Below, piece by piece: positions 23,852 to 32,061 of a DNA stretch of 64,000 bases. Where the stretch lies: NCBI RefSeq assembly GCF_046127645.1, contig NZ_CP175919.1; one strand, written 5' to 3'. The position numbers and the translations under genes are program-made. The number at the start of each line of letters is the position of its first letter. Position 1 is the first letter of the stretch. The notes under the pieces are model-generated. The model saw nothing but the letters and a program-made list of their open reading frames with translations, made no database searches and was not told the origin of the DNA. Source of the DNA: Clostridium_F caseinilyticum (lineage in GTDB: Bacteria > Bacillota > Clostridia > Clostridiales > Clostridiaceae).

Positions 23852-25327
23852 ATGGGAGAAAGAAAAATAATAACAGAAACAGGCTTAAATTTAGAAAATA
23901 GCTATATTAGCCTTCCAGAAATATTTTTTACTAGACAAAGCCCAAGCCGTGTACCTTCACCAAAATTAGCTATATTGAATTATCCGTTGATAACATCCTT
24001 AGGACTAAATGCCGAAGTACTGCAAAGTACTGATGGAGTAGATATGCTTGCGGGAAACAAGATTCCAGAAGGGTCTATATCTATTGCTCAAGCATATGCA
24101 GGACATCAATTTGGTCATTTTACCATGTTGGGTGATGGAAGAGCTCTGCTTATAGGGGAGCACATTACGCCATTAGGTGAGAGAGTTGATATTCAGCTTA
24201 AGGGTTCAGGTAAAACTCAATATTCGCGAGGAGGAGATGGGAAAGCAACACTAGGTCCAATGTTAAGAGAATATATTATAAGTGAGGCAATGAATGCATT
24301 GGGAATTCCCACCACACGTAGTTTAGCAGTGGTTACAACAGGTGATTCAATAATGCGGGAAACTAAGCTACCTGGTGCAATATTAACTCGTGTAGCTGCT
24401 AGTCACATACGTGTTGGCACCTTTGAATACGTTTCAAGATGGGGGACAGTTGAAGAGCTTAAAGTTCTAGCTGATTATACTTTGAAAAGACATTTTAAAG
24501 AAGGGAATAATAAAGATAATCGCTATCTTTTCTTACTTCAGGAGGTAATCAAGAAACAGGCTGATCTTATTGCAAAATGGCAACTAGTTGGTTTTGTTCA
24601 TGGGGTAATGAATACTGATAACATGACAATTAGTGGAGAAACAATTGATTATGGTCCTTGTGCATTTATGGATGTATATGATCCTGAAACTGTATTTAGT
24701 TCTATTGATATTTATGGTAGATATTCTTATGGTAATCAACCTAATATTGCTGCATGGAATATTTCAAGATTTGCTGAAACCCTGTTACCACTGTTGCATA
24801 TTGATCAAAATGAAGCTATAAGGATGGCAGAGAACGAGATTTCATATTTCACTAAGTTATATAAGCGTAATTGGCTTTCTGGAATGAGGGCAAAACTTGG
24901 AATATTTAATCAAGAGTTTAAGGATGAATATCTAATTGAAGAGCTTCTAAGCATAATGAATAAGTATGGTGCAGATTATACTAATACCTTCTGTGCACTG
25001 ACTTTTGATAATATAGAGGATACGGTACTATTTGATAAAATAGAATTTGATAAGTGGCATAAGCTATGGCAGGAGAGATTAACAAGGCAAGAAGAATCAA
25101 AGTTCTCTTCAAAACAGCTTATGAAAAGTAGTAATCCAGCAGTAATACCACGTAATCACAGGGTAGAAGAAGCACTAGAGGCTGCGGTGAAAGAAGGAGA
25201 TTATAGTTTGATGAAGAAACTTTTAGATGTCATTTCAAAACCTTATGATCACTCTAAAGACCAGGAGTATTACTCTAGATTGCCTGAACCATCAACTTGT
25301 CCCTATAAAACATATTGTGGGACCTAA
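23852..25327 (+). CDS. selO: SelO-family protein adenylyltransferase (YdiU/UPF0061)
   Basis: 491 residues from the ATG at 23852 (AAGGAGATA just upstream). The pseudokinase-like core is well kept: YAGHQFGHFTMLGDGRALL, QLKGSGKTQYSRGGDGKA, LREYIISEAMNALGIPTTRSL, and the metal-binding region GVMNTDNMTISGETIDYGPC. SelO proteins transfer AMP to protein Ser/Thr/Tyr residues and are linked to redox stress. The third residue from the C-terminus, the Sec position in selenoprotein homologues, is Cys here (YCGT). Its G+C content appears a little higher than its neighbours'. Terminator at 25329-25376. Confidence 0.93.
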   Translation: MGERKIITETGLNLENSYISLPEIFFTRQSPSRVPSPKLAILNYPLITSLGLNAEVLQSTDGVDMLAGNKIPEGSISIAQAYAGHQFGHFTMLGDGRALLIGEHITPLGERVDIQLKGSGKTQYSRGGDGKATLGPMLREYIISEAMNALGIPTTRSLAVVTTGDSIMRETKLPGAILTRVAASHIRVGTFEYVSRWGTVEELKVLADYTLKRHFKEGNNKDNRYLFLLQEVIKKQADLIAKWQLVGFVHGVMNTDNMTISGETIDYGPCAFMDVYDPETVFSSIDIYGRYSYGNQPNIAAWNISRFAETLLPLLHIDQNEAIRMAENEISYFTKLYKRNWLSGMRAKLGIFNQEFKDEYLIEELLSIMNKYGADYTNTFCALTFDNIEDTVLFDKIEFDKWHKLWQERLTRQEESKFSSKQLMKSSNPAVIPRNHRVEEALEAAVKEGDYSLMKKLLDVISKPYDHSKDQEYYSRLPEPSTCPYKTYCGT

Positions 25328-25328
25328 T

Positions 25329-25376
25329 ACAAAAGGAGCTAGTAAAATATATTAAGTTTTACTAGCTCCTTTTGTA
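25329..25376 (+). terminator. Terminator after selO
   Basis: Perfect 19-bp stem (25329-25347 with 25357-25375) with a 9-nt loop, ending in TTTTGT. Confidence 0.8.
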
Positions 25377-25590
25377 TAATAATTAAATATTACGATGTTA
25401 GATTGAACATATGATGACATAAAAAAATGCTATTTAGAATATTATTTAATAATGAATGCTTGGATTATAAATACTGAAATAAAAAGACATATATTTTTCT
25501 ATAAAAGGCTCAATTTTATATATCACATAAGAATAAGTTTAATATTAAAAAGATTATTGATAGTAAGAATAATTTAAGGGGTTGAACTAC

Positions 25591-27306
25591 TTGAATATAA
25601 ATGAATTTATACAGCCTAACAATCCAACTTATGAGGAAAGAGATAATATGCTAAAGTCAGCATTAGAAGAAGTAGGGAGAATGGAAGATTATAATAATAT
25701 AAAAGAATTGCTTGCCCCTAAAGAAGATATTACAAATATTATTCCTCCAGGTAAAGGTAAGGGAACTAAGATTGGAATAATAGGTGGAGGTGTTGCAGGA
25801 TTATCCTCTGCCTTTGAACTTAGAAAACTTGGTTTCGATATAACGATTTTTGAAGAACAAAAAGAACGTGTTGGAGGAAGGATATATACGTATTATTTTG
25901 ATAAAGATAAAAAAATGTATGGTGAGCTTGGAGCTATGCGTATACCTGTAAGTCACGAAACAACTTGGCATTATATAGATACTTTTGGATTGGAGACTAG
26001 GCCCTTTGGTCAAGAAAATGAAAATGGAATTATATATATTAGAAATAAACGGGTAAGGAATGATCCAGATGGTAGAAGTGTAATGAAGAAGATATATCCA
26101 GAATTTAATTTGTCTACCTTTGAAAAAAACATATCGTGGCAAGAAATTTTGAGTTATGCATTAGGAAGTGAATTGTATAATCTTAATAGTAGTACAAGAA
26201 AAGAATTATTACAGATAAAAAAAGAGTATTCGCCAAAGATAAAGGAATTAGGAGCTATAAGTACAAGAAAAGTTATGGCAGGTAAAGGTTTAAGTGAGGG
26301 TGCTATAGAATTATTATCCTATCTTGCTCCAATTGTAGGTTATTCTTACTATGGTAGTTATATTGAAAATTTGCAAGATCAATATATTGTAAATGATTAT
26401 TATAGATACTATATAAAGGGAGGAGTATCTAAATTACCTATATGTTTTTATAATTCGTTAATATCTAAAAATCCTAAAGAGTATATAAGTATATCAAATT
26501 GTAATTTAGGAAAAGTAAAATGGATGAATGGACGAACAGTAACTGGGATTTATAAGATTGATGAAAAAAATAAGGTTAGAATTAAATATAGAGAAGGAAA
26601 ATCTTTAGAAACATATTGTGAAGATTTCGATTATATAATTTGTGCAATACCATTTTCAAGCCTTCGAAGTGTAGAAGTATATCCTAAGTTTACTCCAGAA
26701 AAAATGCAAGCAATTAAGGAATTAGGCTATGAAGCAGCTCAAAAAACATTATTTCTATGTAACAATAGCTTTTGGGAAGAAGGAAATAAAAACGAGAGAA
26801 TAATAGGTGGTAATTCGAGGACAGATTTAATAATCTCAAGTATATGGTATCCCAATAATTGTATTAATCAAAATAAAAAGAAACATAAAAAACATAAAAA
26901 TTATAAATCATGGAGTAATCCGGGAGTTCTTTTAGCATCTTATAATTTAAATCTTGATGCCGTACGGCTAGGTAATATAGATGAAAAGATAAGAGTAGAA
27001 TTAATAAAGAGACAGGTTGAAAAGGTACATGGTTTGCCTAAAGGATATCTTGATTCAATAGTAGAGTCTTATAAAACAATAGAATGGGATAACGAACAAG
27101 GTTTTTATGGAGGAATCAGTCATTATAGGGAAGAACAACAGAATCTTTTTGCATATGCATCAGAACAGCCAGAGTATGAAGAGAAAGTATATTTTGCGGG
27201 TGAGCATATATCACAAACACATGCATGGATTCAAGGGTCTTTAAGTACTGGTATGAAGGCAGCTAATAGAATAGCAGAACACTATAAATATAGTTTAAAT
27301 AAATAG
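25591..27306 (+). CDS. FAD-dependent amine oxidase (flavin monoamine/L-amino-acid oxidase family)
   Basis: About 571 residues. TTG at 25591 is preferred because AAGGGG ends 9 bp upstream; the TTG at 25582 overlaps it. The Rossmann FAD site IGGGVAGLSSAFELRKLGFD near residue 65 is followed by the GGRI motif (RVGGRIYTYYF) and LGAMRIP (flavin contact). The C-terminal FAGEHISQTHAWIQGSLSTG completes the FAD site. The family oxidises primary amines or L-amino acids to imines with H2O2, unusual in a strict anaerobe. A convergent XRE-cupin regulator gene follows. Substrate unknown. Confidence 0.87.
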   Translation: MNINEFIQPNNPTYEERDNMLKSALEEVGRMEDYNNIKELLAPKEDITNIIPPGKGKGTKIGIIGGGVAGLSSAFELRKLGFDITIFEEQKERVGGRIYTYYFDKDKKMYGELGAMRIPVSHETTWHYIDTFGLETRPFGQENENGIIYIRNKRVRNDPDGRSVMKKIYPEFNLSTFEKNISWQEILSYALGSELYNLNSSTRKELLQIKKEYSPKIKELGAISTRKVMAGKGLSEGAIELLSYLAPIVGYSYYGSYIENLQDQYIVNDYYRYYIKGGVSKLPICFYNSLISKNPKEYISISNCNLGKVKWMNGRTVTGIYKIDEKNKVRIKYREGKSLETYCEDFDYIICAIPFSSLRSVEVYPKFTPEKMQAIKELGYEAAQKTLFLCNNSFWEEGNKNERIIGGNSRTDLIISSIWYPNNCINQNKKKHKKHKNYKSWSNPGVLLASYNLNLDAVRLGNIDEKIRVELIKRQVEKVHGLPKGYLDSIVESYKTIEWDNEQGFYGGISHYREEQQNLFAYASEQPEYEEKVYFAGEHISQTHAWIQGSLSTGMKAANRIAEHYKYSLNK

Positions 27307-27307
27307 G

Positions 27308-27342
27308 TTATCCTGTCTAATTATTAGGCAGGATAAAAATTT
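27308..27342. terminator. Bidirectional terminator between the amine oxidase and XRE-cupin genes
   Basis: TTATCCTGTCTAA (27308-27320) pairs with TTAGGCAGGATAA (27324-27336); AAAAATTTATT follows on the plus strand. The right arm overlaps the stop codon of the minus-strand gene. Confidence 0.75.
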
Positions 27343-27875
27343 ATTATTGTAGCTTTTAAAGTTCCACTACCAGTATTAATATATACATGTTGATTAGAAG
27401 CAGAAAAACTTATTGAATCATCAGAAGCTAATTTATAAGTTTCATCATTTATTTCTAATGTTAATTCACCTTCTAAAACCATAATATATTCTTGACATTT
27501 TTTAGAATGGCCTATAGATTTATATGAACAACCCTCATCAATTTCAATTTGGAAGAGTTCAAAATTACGATAGGGGGTGCTGGTGTAATAACAGTATACT
27601 CTATAATGTCCACCTTCAGTAACTTGAGCTTCAATATCTCTTTTCTTTATAACATAAGTATCATGTTCTTTTTGCTCAAGTAATGATGTATAGGGAACTT
27701 TCAATCCTTTAGCTATTTTCCATAAAGTATTTATAGTAGGATTAGTGTCACCTTTTTCAATTTGAGATAGCATTACTTTACTGATAGTAGATAGTTCAGC
27801 AAGTTGACCAAGACTTAAATTTCTTTCAGTACGAAGTGTTTTTAGGTTTTCAGCAATAATAGAATTTATATTCAT
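27324..27875 (-). CDS. XRE-family regulator with C-terminal cupin domain
   Basis: 183 residues from the ATG at 27875 (minus-strand AGGAGG just upstream). N-terminal HTH_3 domain (LKTLRTERNLSLGQLAELSTISKVMLSQIEKGDTNPTI region, residues about 9-60) and a C-terminal cupin_2 barrel (EYIMVLEGELTLEI near residue 130). This PuuR-like layout is common in regulators of amine, polyamine and amino-acid metabolism, which fits the convergent amine oxidase. Ligand unknown. Confidence 0.88.
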   Translation of the reverse strand: MNINSIIAENLKTLRTERNLSLGQLAELSTISKVMLSQIEKGDTNPTINTLWKIAKGLKVPYTSLLEQKEHDTYVIKKRDIEAQVTEGGHYRVYCYYTSTPYRNFELFQIEIDEGCSYKSIGHSKKCQEYIMVLEGELTLEINDETYKLASDDSISFSASNQHVYINTGSGTLKATIINFYPA

Positions 27876-28105
27876 TAAGGTATAACCTCCTATAATGGCA
27901 TTGACAAATATAATTAACAAAAGTAAAATAAAACTAACGCTAAATATATTTAACGTTCGTAAATTATTATATAGTAATTACTTAAATGAAACAAGAGAAA
28001 CAAGTATAAATAGAAAAAACTTGTTCTGAAATTTAAGAATAAAGAACTTAAATATTTTAGTGAATATTAATTTGTATTTTTGGATTTTTAAAGGAGGGCA
28101 TTATT

Positions 28106-28693
28106 ATGATAACAAGGGAAGAAGCGTGGAAATTACTTAATGAATATAACAAAGAGGCATTTCATATCCAACATGCTTTGACAGTTGAAGGAACTATGAA
28201 ATATTTTGCAGAAAAATTGGGGTATCAAAATGAAGCAGAATTTTGGTCAATGGTTGGGTTGCTTCACGACTTAGATTTTGAAATTTATCCAGAAGAGCAT
28301 TGTATTAAAACCCAAGAGATTATGAGGCAAAAAGGCCTTGATGAAAGATTAATAAGAGCAGCAGCTAGTCATGGATATGGACTTTGCCAAGGAGAACTTC
28401 CTAAACCAGAGCATCAGATGGAAAAAGTATTATTTGCAGTAGATGAACTTACAGGACTTATTGGTGCAGCAGCAAGAATGCGCCCATCTAAGAGTGTTAT
28501 GGATATGGAAGTTTCAAGTCTTAAGAAAAAATTCAAGGATAAGAAATTTGCAGCTGGATGCTCACGAGATGTAATTAAGCAAGGTGCAGAAATGCTTGGA
28601 TGGGAGTTAAATAAATTATTTGAAGAAACAATTTTAGCTATGCGTTCTTGTGAAGCATATGTTAATAATCAAATGGAAGCTTACAATAATTAG
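28106..28693 (+). CDS. HD-domain phosphohydrolase-like protein
   Basis: 195 residues. Metal ligands of an HD fold are visible: His in HIQHALTVE, the HD doublet in LLHDLDFE, and a later conserved Asp in FAVDELTGLIG. Clostridial homologues are annotated simply as HDIG/HD hydrolases and act on nucleotides or phosphodiesters; no exact substrate. AAAGGAGGG precedes the ATG. Followed by a terminator at 28803-28850. Confidence 0.85.
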   Translation: MITREEAWKLLNEYNKEAFHIQHALTVEGTMKYFAEKLGYQNEAEFWSMVGLLHDLDFEIYPEEHCIKTQEIMRQKGLDERLIRAAASHGYGLCQGELPKPEHQMEKVLFAVDELTGLIGAAARMRPSKSVMDMEVSSLKKKFKDKKFAAGCSRDVIKQGAEMLGWELNKLFEETILAMRSCEAYVNNQMEAYNN

Positions 28694-28802
28694 TACATAT
28701 ACTTGTACTAAAAAATTTAGTTAAATTAATGTAGTCTAAATTAGGTTTAAAATATGTATTAGTATATTTTATAGTTAATTTTAAATAAAAACTTTGGTAT
28801 TT

Positions 28803-28850
28803 AAAAACAAGGGAGAGATAAATTATGCTTCCCCCTTGTTTTTTATTTTT
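28803..28850 (+). terminator. Terminator after the HD gene
   Basis: AAAACAAGGG (28804-28813) pairs with CCCTTGTTTT (28833-28842), then TTATTTTT. Confidence 0.75.
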
Positions 28851-29383
28851 TAAAATTTATACGATAGATTTTGGAATTATTTACGTTTATCAGAAAGAAA
28901 AAATAATTACGCAAAAATTTATAGCAGGAAAAGTAGTGATAGCTTAAAAAACTAAATTTAATCAGTTTTTAAATTATCACTATTTTTATTTTTGTAATTG
29001 TTATATTTTGCAATAAAAAACACTTTTTATTATGCAAAAAAATATTATTAATATTAAATAAGAAAACATATTACAAATCATAATTTAGAATATTTTTAAA
29101 TGTGTCTTGCATATTATTAAACTTTAATATATTATTAATTTAAAGATTCAAATGTAATATATATCCATATTTATTGTTATATCTAAACATATCAATAAAA
29201 TGTGAAATCATTATTGTGAATATAAGTTTCTCAATTTTCAGAATTTATGTTAAGAAGAATTAATATAATTAAAATAAGTTATAAATCTTATAATATAAAT
29301 ATATATTTTATAGCGTATCTTAATTAGGAAAGGAGGATATATAGGAATTTTGGATATTGTTAAAGAAAGTTTTTTGTTTTTTT
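28851..29383. other. Long AT-rich intergenic region with one large hairpin
   Basis: A hairpin AAAAGTAGTGATA / TATCACTATTTTT spans about 28930-28990. Before it a short frame ends at 28947 (reading KIITQKFIAGKVVIA) that might be a gene scar, but it is too short to call. A TATAAT at 29289-29294 is a candidate -10 for the amylase gene. A very short ORF from the TTG at 29350 ends TAG 29407-29409 and is not considered real. Confidence 0.35.
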
Positions 29384-29399
29384 ATGCAAACGTTTTCTT
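29384..29399 (+). promoter_or_regulatory. Catabolite-responsive element (cre) upstream of beta-amylase
   Basis: ATGCAAACGTTTTCTT fits the CcpA consensus WTGNAANCGNWNNCW at every defined position. It lies about 265 bp before the amylase start and some 90 bp after a candidate -10, so bound CcpA could act as a roadblock. Repression of a starch-degrading enzyme by preferred sugars is the expected logic. Confidence 0.7.
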
Positions 29400-29520
29400 C
29401 AAGCGCTAGTTATTATATTTTTTTATTAATAGAGATACAATTGTATAATTTACACTTTACAATATAATCAACTTTCTTCTAACAAGTAGTGTTTAAACTA
29501 CTTATCCAATATATACTGGA

Positions 29521-29638
29521 TATCTCATGCTCTTACATTTTTTTAAGTGGTAGTAAAGAGTGGCTACATCTTTGGATAATCATTTCCTAAGCTTTAGTGT
29601 AAATAAGAACTTCATCTGAAGCCAAGAGCTATGTTTAT
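29521..29638 (-). repeat. Dispersed two-hairpin repeat, copy F
   Basis: Read on the minus strand it begins CTCTTGGCTTCAGATGAAG, continues CACTAAAGCTTAGGAAATG, then TTATCCAAAGATGTAGCC and CACTCTTTACTACCACTT. It matches the family over the 5' three quarters. It sits in the amylase leader between the cre site and the start codon. Confidence 0.7.
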
Positions 29639-29662
29639 ATAAAAATTAAAGGGGGAATTTTC

Positions 29663-31126
29663 ATGTATTATAACAATAAATTTTTGAGGAAATATAGAGT
29701 TTTTATTTTATCTTTAGTAGTAGCTCTTACTTTAAGTCTGTGTTTTGCATCTAAGACTTTTGCAGCAAATGTAAACCCGGATTATAAATGCTATGTAATG
29801 GGCCCATTAGAAAAAGTAGATAACTGGAATGATTTTAAGAAGCAATTAATAACTCTTAAAAATAATGGGGTTTACGCTATTACTACGGATGTGTGGTGGG
29901 GATATGTTGAAAATGAAGGTGATAATAAGTTTGACTGGAGTTACTACAAAACTTATGGGGATACTGTTCGTGCTGCAGGATTAAAGTGGATACCTATTAT
30001 ATCAACTCATGAATGTGGTAGTAATGTAGGTGATTCTGTAAATATACCTTTGCCTTCATGGTTATGGGAAAAAGATACTGCTGATAACATGCAATTTAAG
30101 GATGAAAATGGAGTTTATAACAAAGAGACTCTTAGTCCATGGTGGGCCGATACAGCTAAACAGTATGATCAGCTTTATGAATCATTTGCCTCAAATTTTA
30201 GTTCATATAAAGATATTATAGCAAAAATATATCTTTCATCTGGACCAGCAGGTGAATTAAGATTTCCATCTTATAATCCATCAACAGGGTGGTCTCGTGG
30301 ATTTTTACAATGTTATACTAAAGCAGCTAAATTAGATTTCCAAAATGCTATGAAAAATAAATATAATACTATATCTAGACTTAATAGTAAATGGGGAACA
30401 AGCTTAAAGAATTTCGAAGAAATCAATCCTCCAACAGACGGAGACAATTTTTTTATGAATGGTTATAAAACAACATATGGCAATGATTTCTTAACTTGGT
30501 ATCAAGGTGTGCTTATAAAACATTTATCAAATATAGCAACTAAAGCGCATAATCGGTTTGATTCAGTTTTTGGTGTTACAATAGGAGCAAAAGTATCAGG
30601 TGTTCACTGGTTAATGAACAGTCCAAATATGCCACATGCCGCAGAGTATTGTGCAGGCTATTATAATTATAATACTTTGCTTGATCAGTTTAAAAAATCA
30701 AATTTAGATTTAACATTTACATGTCTTGAAAAGGAGGATTCAAATTCATATAATTATCCTTATTCAGCACCAAAAAGTCTTGTTATAAACATTGCAAACT
30801 TGGCTAGAGAAAAAGGTATAAAATATTTTGGAGAGAACGCATCAGATATTTATAATAATAAAAAAGCATATGAAAATTGTGCTGAAATGTTATTTAATTA
30901 TGATTTTTCAGGGTTTACACTTTTAAGACTTAAAAATATAGTTAATTATGATGGAACACCTACCGCTGAAATGGCTCCTTTTGCGGATATTTTAGCTATT
31001 AAGCCAGTTCCCGTAACATTTACAATAAATAATGTTAAATTAGAAAGCGATGAGAATTTATATTTAACTGGAAGTAGATGGGAGATGGCTAATTGGAGTA
31101 CGGAATTTTATCCGTTACAATTTTAA
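29663..31126 (+). CDS. Beta-amylase (GH14), secreted, truncated in its C-terminal starch-binding domain
   Basis: 487 residues. A signal peptide (basic start, hydrophobic core LSLVVALTLSLCFAS, likely cut near residue 34) leads into a complete GH14 barrel: general acid Glu198 in GPAGELRFPSY and general base Glu391 in YFGENA. The enzyme releases maltose from the non-reducing ends of starch. From about residue 452 a CBM20 starch-binding domain begins (VTFTINNV, LTGSRWEMANW) but a TAA at 31124-31126 stops it midway. The same frame then stays open and encodes the rest of CBM20 to 31291. Catalysis should survive; raw-starch binding is probably lost. AAGGGGG precedes the ATG; a cre site lies upstream. 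Confidence 0.92.
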   Translation: MYYNNKFLRKYRVFILSLVVALTLSLCFASKTFAANVNPDYKCYVMGPLEKVDNWNDFKKQLITLKNNGVYAITTDVWWGYVENEGDNKFDWSYYKTYGDTVRAAGLKWIPIISTHECGSNVGDSVNIPLPSWLWEKDTADNMQFKDENGVYNKETLSPWWADTAKQYDQLYESFASNFSSYKDIIAKIYLSSGPAGELRFPSYNPSTGWSRGFLQCYTKAAKLDFQNAMKNKYNTISRLNSKWGTSLKNFEEINPPTDGDNFFMNGYKTTYGNDFLTWYQGVLIKHLSNIATKAHNRFDSVFGVTIGAKVSGVHWLMNSPNMPHAAEYCAGYYNYNTLLDQFKKSNLDLTFTCLEKEDSNSYNYPYSAPKSLVINIANLAREKGIKYFGENASDIYNNKKAYENCAEMLFNYDFSGFTLLRLKNIVNYDGTPTAEMAPFADILAIKPVPVTFTINNVKLESDENLYLTGSRWEMANWSTEFYPLQF

Positions 31127-31291
31127 AATAATAATGGAAGTTATACAATTACCACATATCTTGGAGAAGGTAGTAACTATCAGTTTAAAGCAATAAAGAA
31201 AAATAGTAATGGAAATATAATATGGCAAAGTAATTATAATCAGTGTTATACTGTTCCAAAAGGTGGAGGCTTTTATACTTGGAGTTGGTAA
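31127..31291 (+). pseudogene. Detached 3' end of the beta-amylase CBM20 domain
   Basis: In the same frame as the amylase and directly after its TAA, 54 codons read GSYTITTYLGEGSNYQFKAI, then KKNSNGNIIWQSNYNQCYTV and GGFYTWSW before TAA 31289. FKAIKKNSNGNIIWQ corresponds to the CBM20 core FKYIKKDGNGNVTWE with the starch-binding Trp. One nonsense change separates the parts; it has no start of its own. Confidence 0.88.
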
Positions 31292-31373
31292 AATATAAAT
31301 GTATTATTTACTTAAAATTTGTATAAAATATATAAAACAATTTAATTATTATAAAATAATTTAAATTTTAATA

Positions 31374-31402
31374 TTGACAGCATATTTTGATCATGATATA
31401 AT
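31374..31402 (+). promoter_or_regulatory. Sigma-A promoter of the T-box-tyrS transcript
   Basis: TTGACA (31374-31379), exactly 17 bp, TATAAT (31397-31402). Both hexamers are perfect. Confidence 0.85.
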
Positions 31403-31424
31403 TCACTCAAAATATTAAATTAAA

Positions 31425-31717
31425 AGCTGTGATGAGAAGAAGTAAAAATATAAATTCTTTTAAAGAGAGCTTCTGGTTGGTGAAAAGAAGAAAGAAAAGA
31501 TATTTTGAATACATCTCTGAGCGGAGCACCGAATCCTTATTTAAGGTAGTAGATTGTTTTCGGAATCCCTGCACCCGTTATAGTGCTAGAGTATAGAAAC
31601 TATTTTTTAGTTTAAGTACTTGAAAAGGTTAGATATGGTGACATATCTAATAAAACGAGGTGGTACCACGTGAGTATAACTCCCGTCCTCTAGTTAATCT
31701 AGAGACGGGATTTTTTG
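31425..31717 (+). ncRNA. T-box leader RNA, tyrosine specifier
   Basis: A complete T-box regulator. Stem I is present with AGAGAG and the GGTTGGTGAAA distal segment; the specifier triplet TAC (31510-31512, in GAATACATC) reads tyrosine. The antiterminator core AGGTGGTACCACG (about 31658-31670) has a TGGT bulge, matching ACCA with an A discriminator base as in tRNA-Tyr. The terminator TCCCGTC-CTCTAG / CTAGAGACGGGA with T6 is at 31681-31716. Uncharged tRNA-Tyr stabilises the antiterminator and turns on tyrS. The start codon of tyrS is 345 bp beyond the terminator, unusually far, because a repeat copy lies between. Confidence 0.95.
31681..31716 (+). terminator. T-box terminator
   Basis: Stem TCCCGTCCTCTAG with CTAGAGACGGGA, five-base loop, followed by TTTTTT. 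Confidence 0.9.
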
Positions 31718-31795
31718 CATTTAAAATAAAATTTTAATTATAGAAATAAACTCACTATTTAAATTTTTATATATTATTAAAATAATAGTTTTAAT

Positions 31796-31925
31796 AAACA
31801 GAGTCCTTGGCTTCAGAGGTAGTTTTTGCTCCCACTAAAGCTTAGAAAATGGTTATCAAGGGTCATGTTCGCTCTTTACTCCCACTCTTAAGAAGATAGG
31901 AGTATTAGATCGGGGAGTCATGGAA
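31796..31925 (+). repeat. Dispersed two-hairpin repeat, copy A, between T-box and tyrS
   Basis: Near full-length copy: AAACAGAGTCCTTGGCTTCA, CACTAAAGCTTAGAAAATGG, then the second hairpin TTTACTCCCACTCTTAAG / AAGATAGGAGTA and TTAGATCGGGGAGTCATGG. It must be transcribed as part of the tyrS mRNA. Confidence 0.75.
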
Positions 31926-32061
31926 TAAATAAAAGGTTAAAAAATAATTTATATAAATAAGCGCTTAGAAAATTATGATTTAAATCTAAAAATAATAAAA
32001 ATATTACAAGTACCATATGCATATGGCCTTACAAAAAATATAATTTTAGGAGGCTATAAAA

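Noticed and set aside
29350..29409. Tiny ORF between an AGGAGG and the cre site upstream of the amylase gene
   Set aside because: TTG start too far from the ribosome site, only 19 codons, and the segment is explained by the cre site.
31425..31717. tRNA-like or other ncRNA gene
   Set aside because: The AGAGAG, GGTTGGTG, TGGTACCACG and terminator order identify a T-box leader instead.
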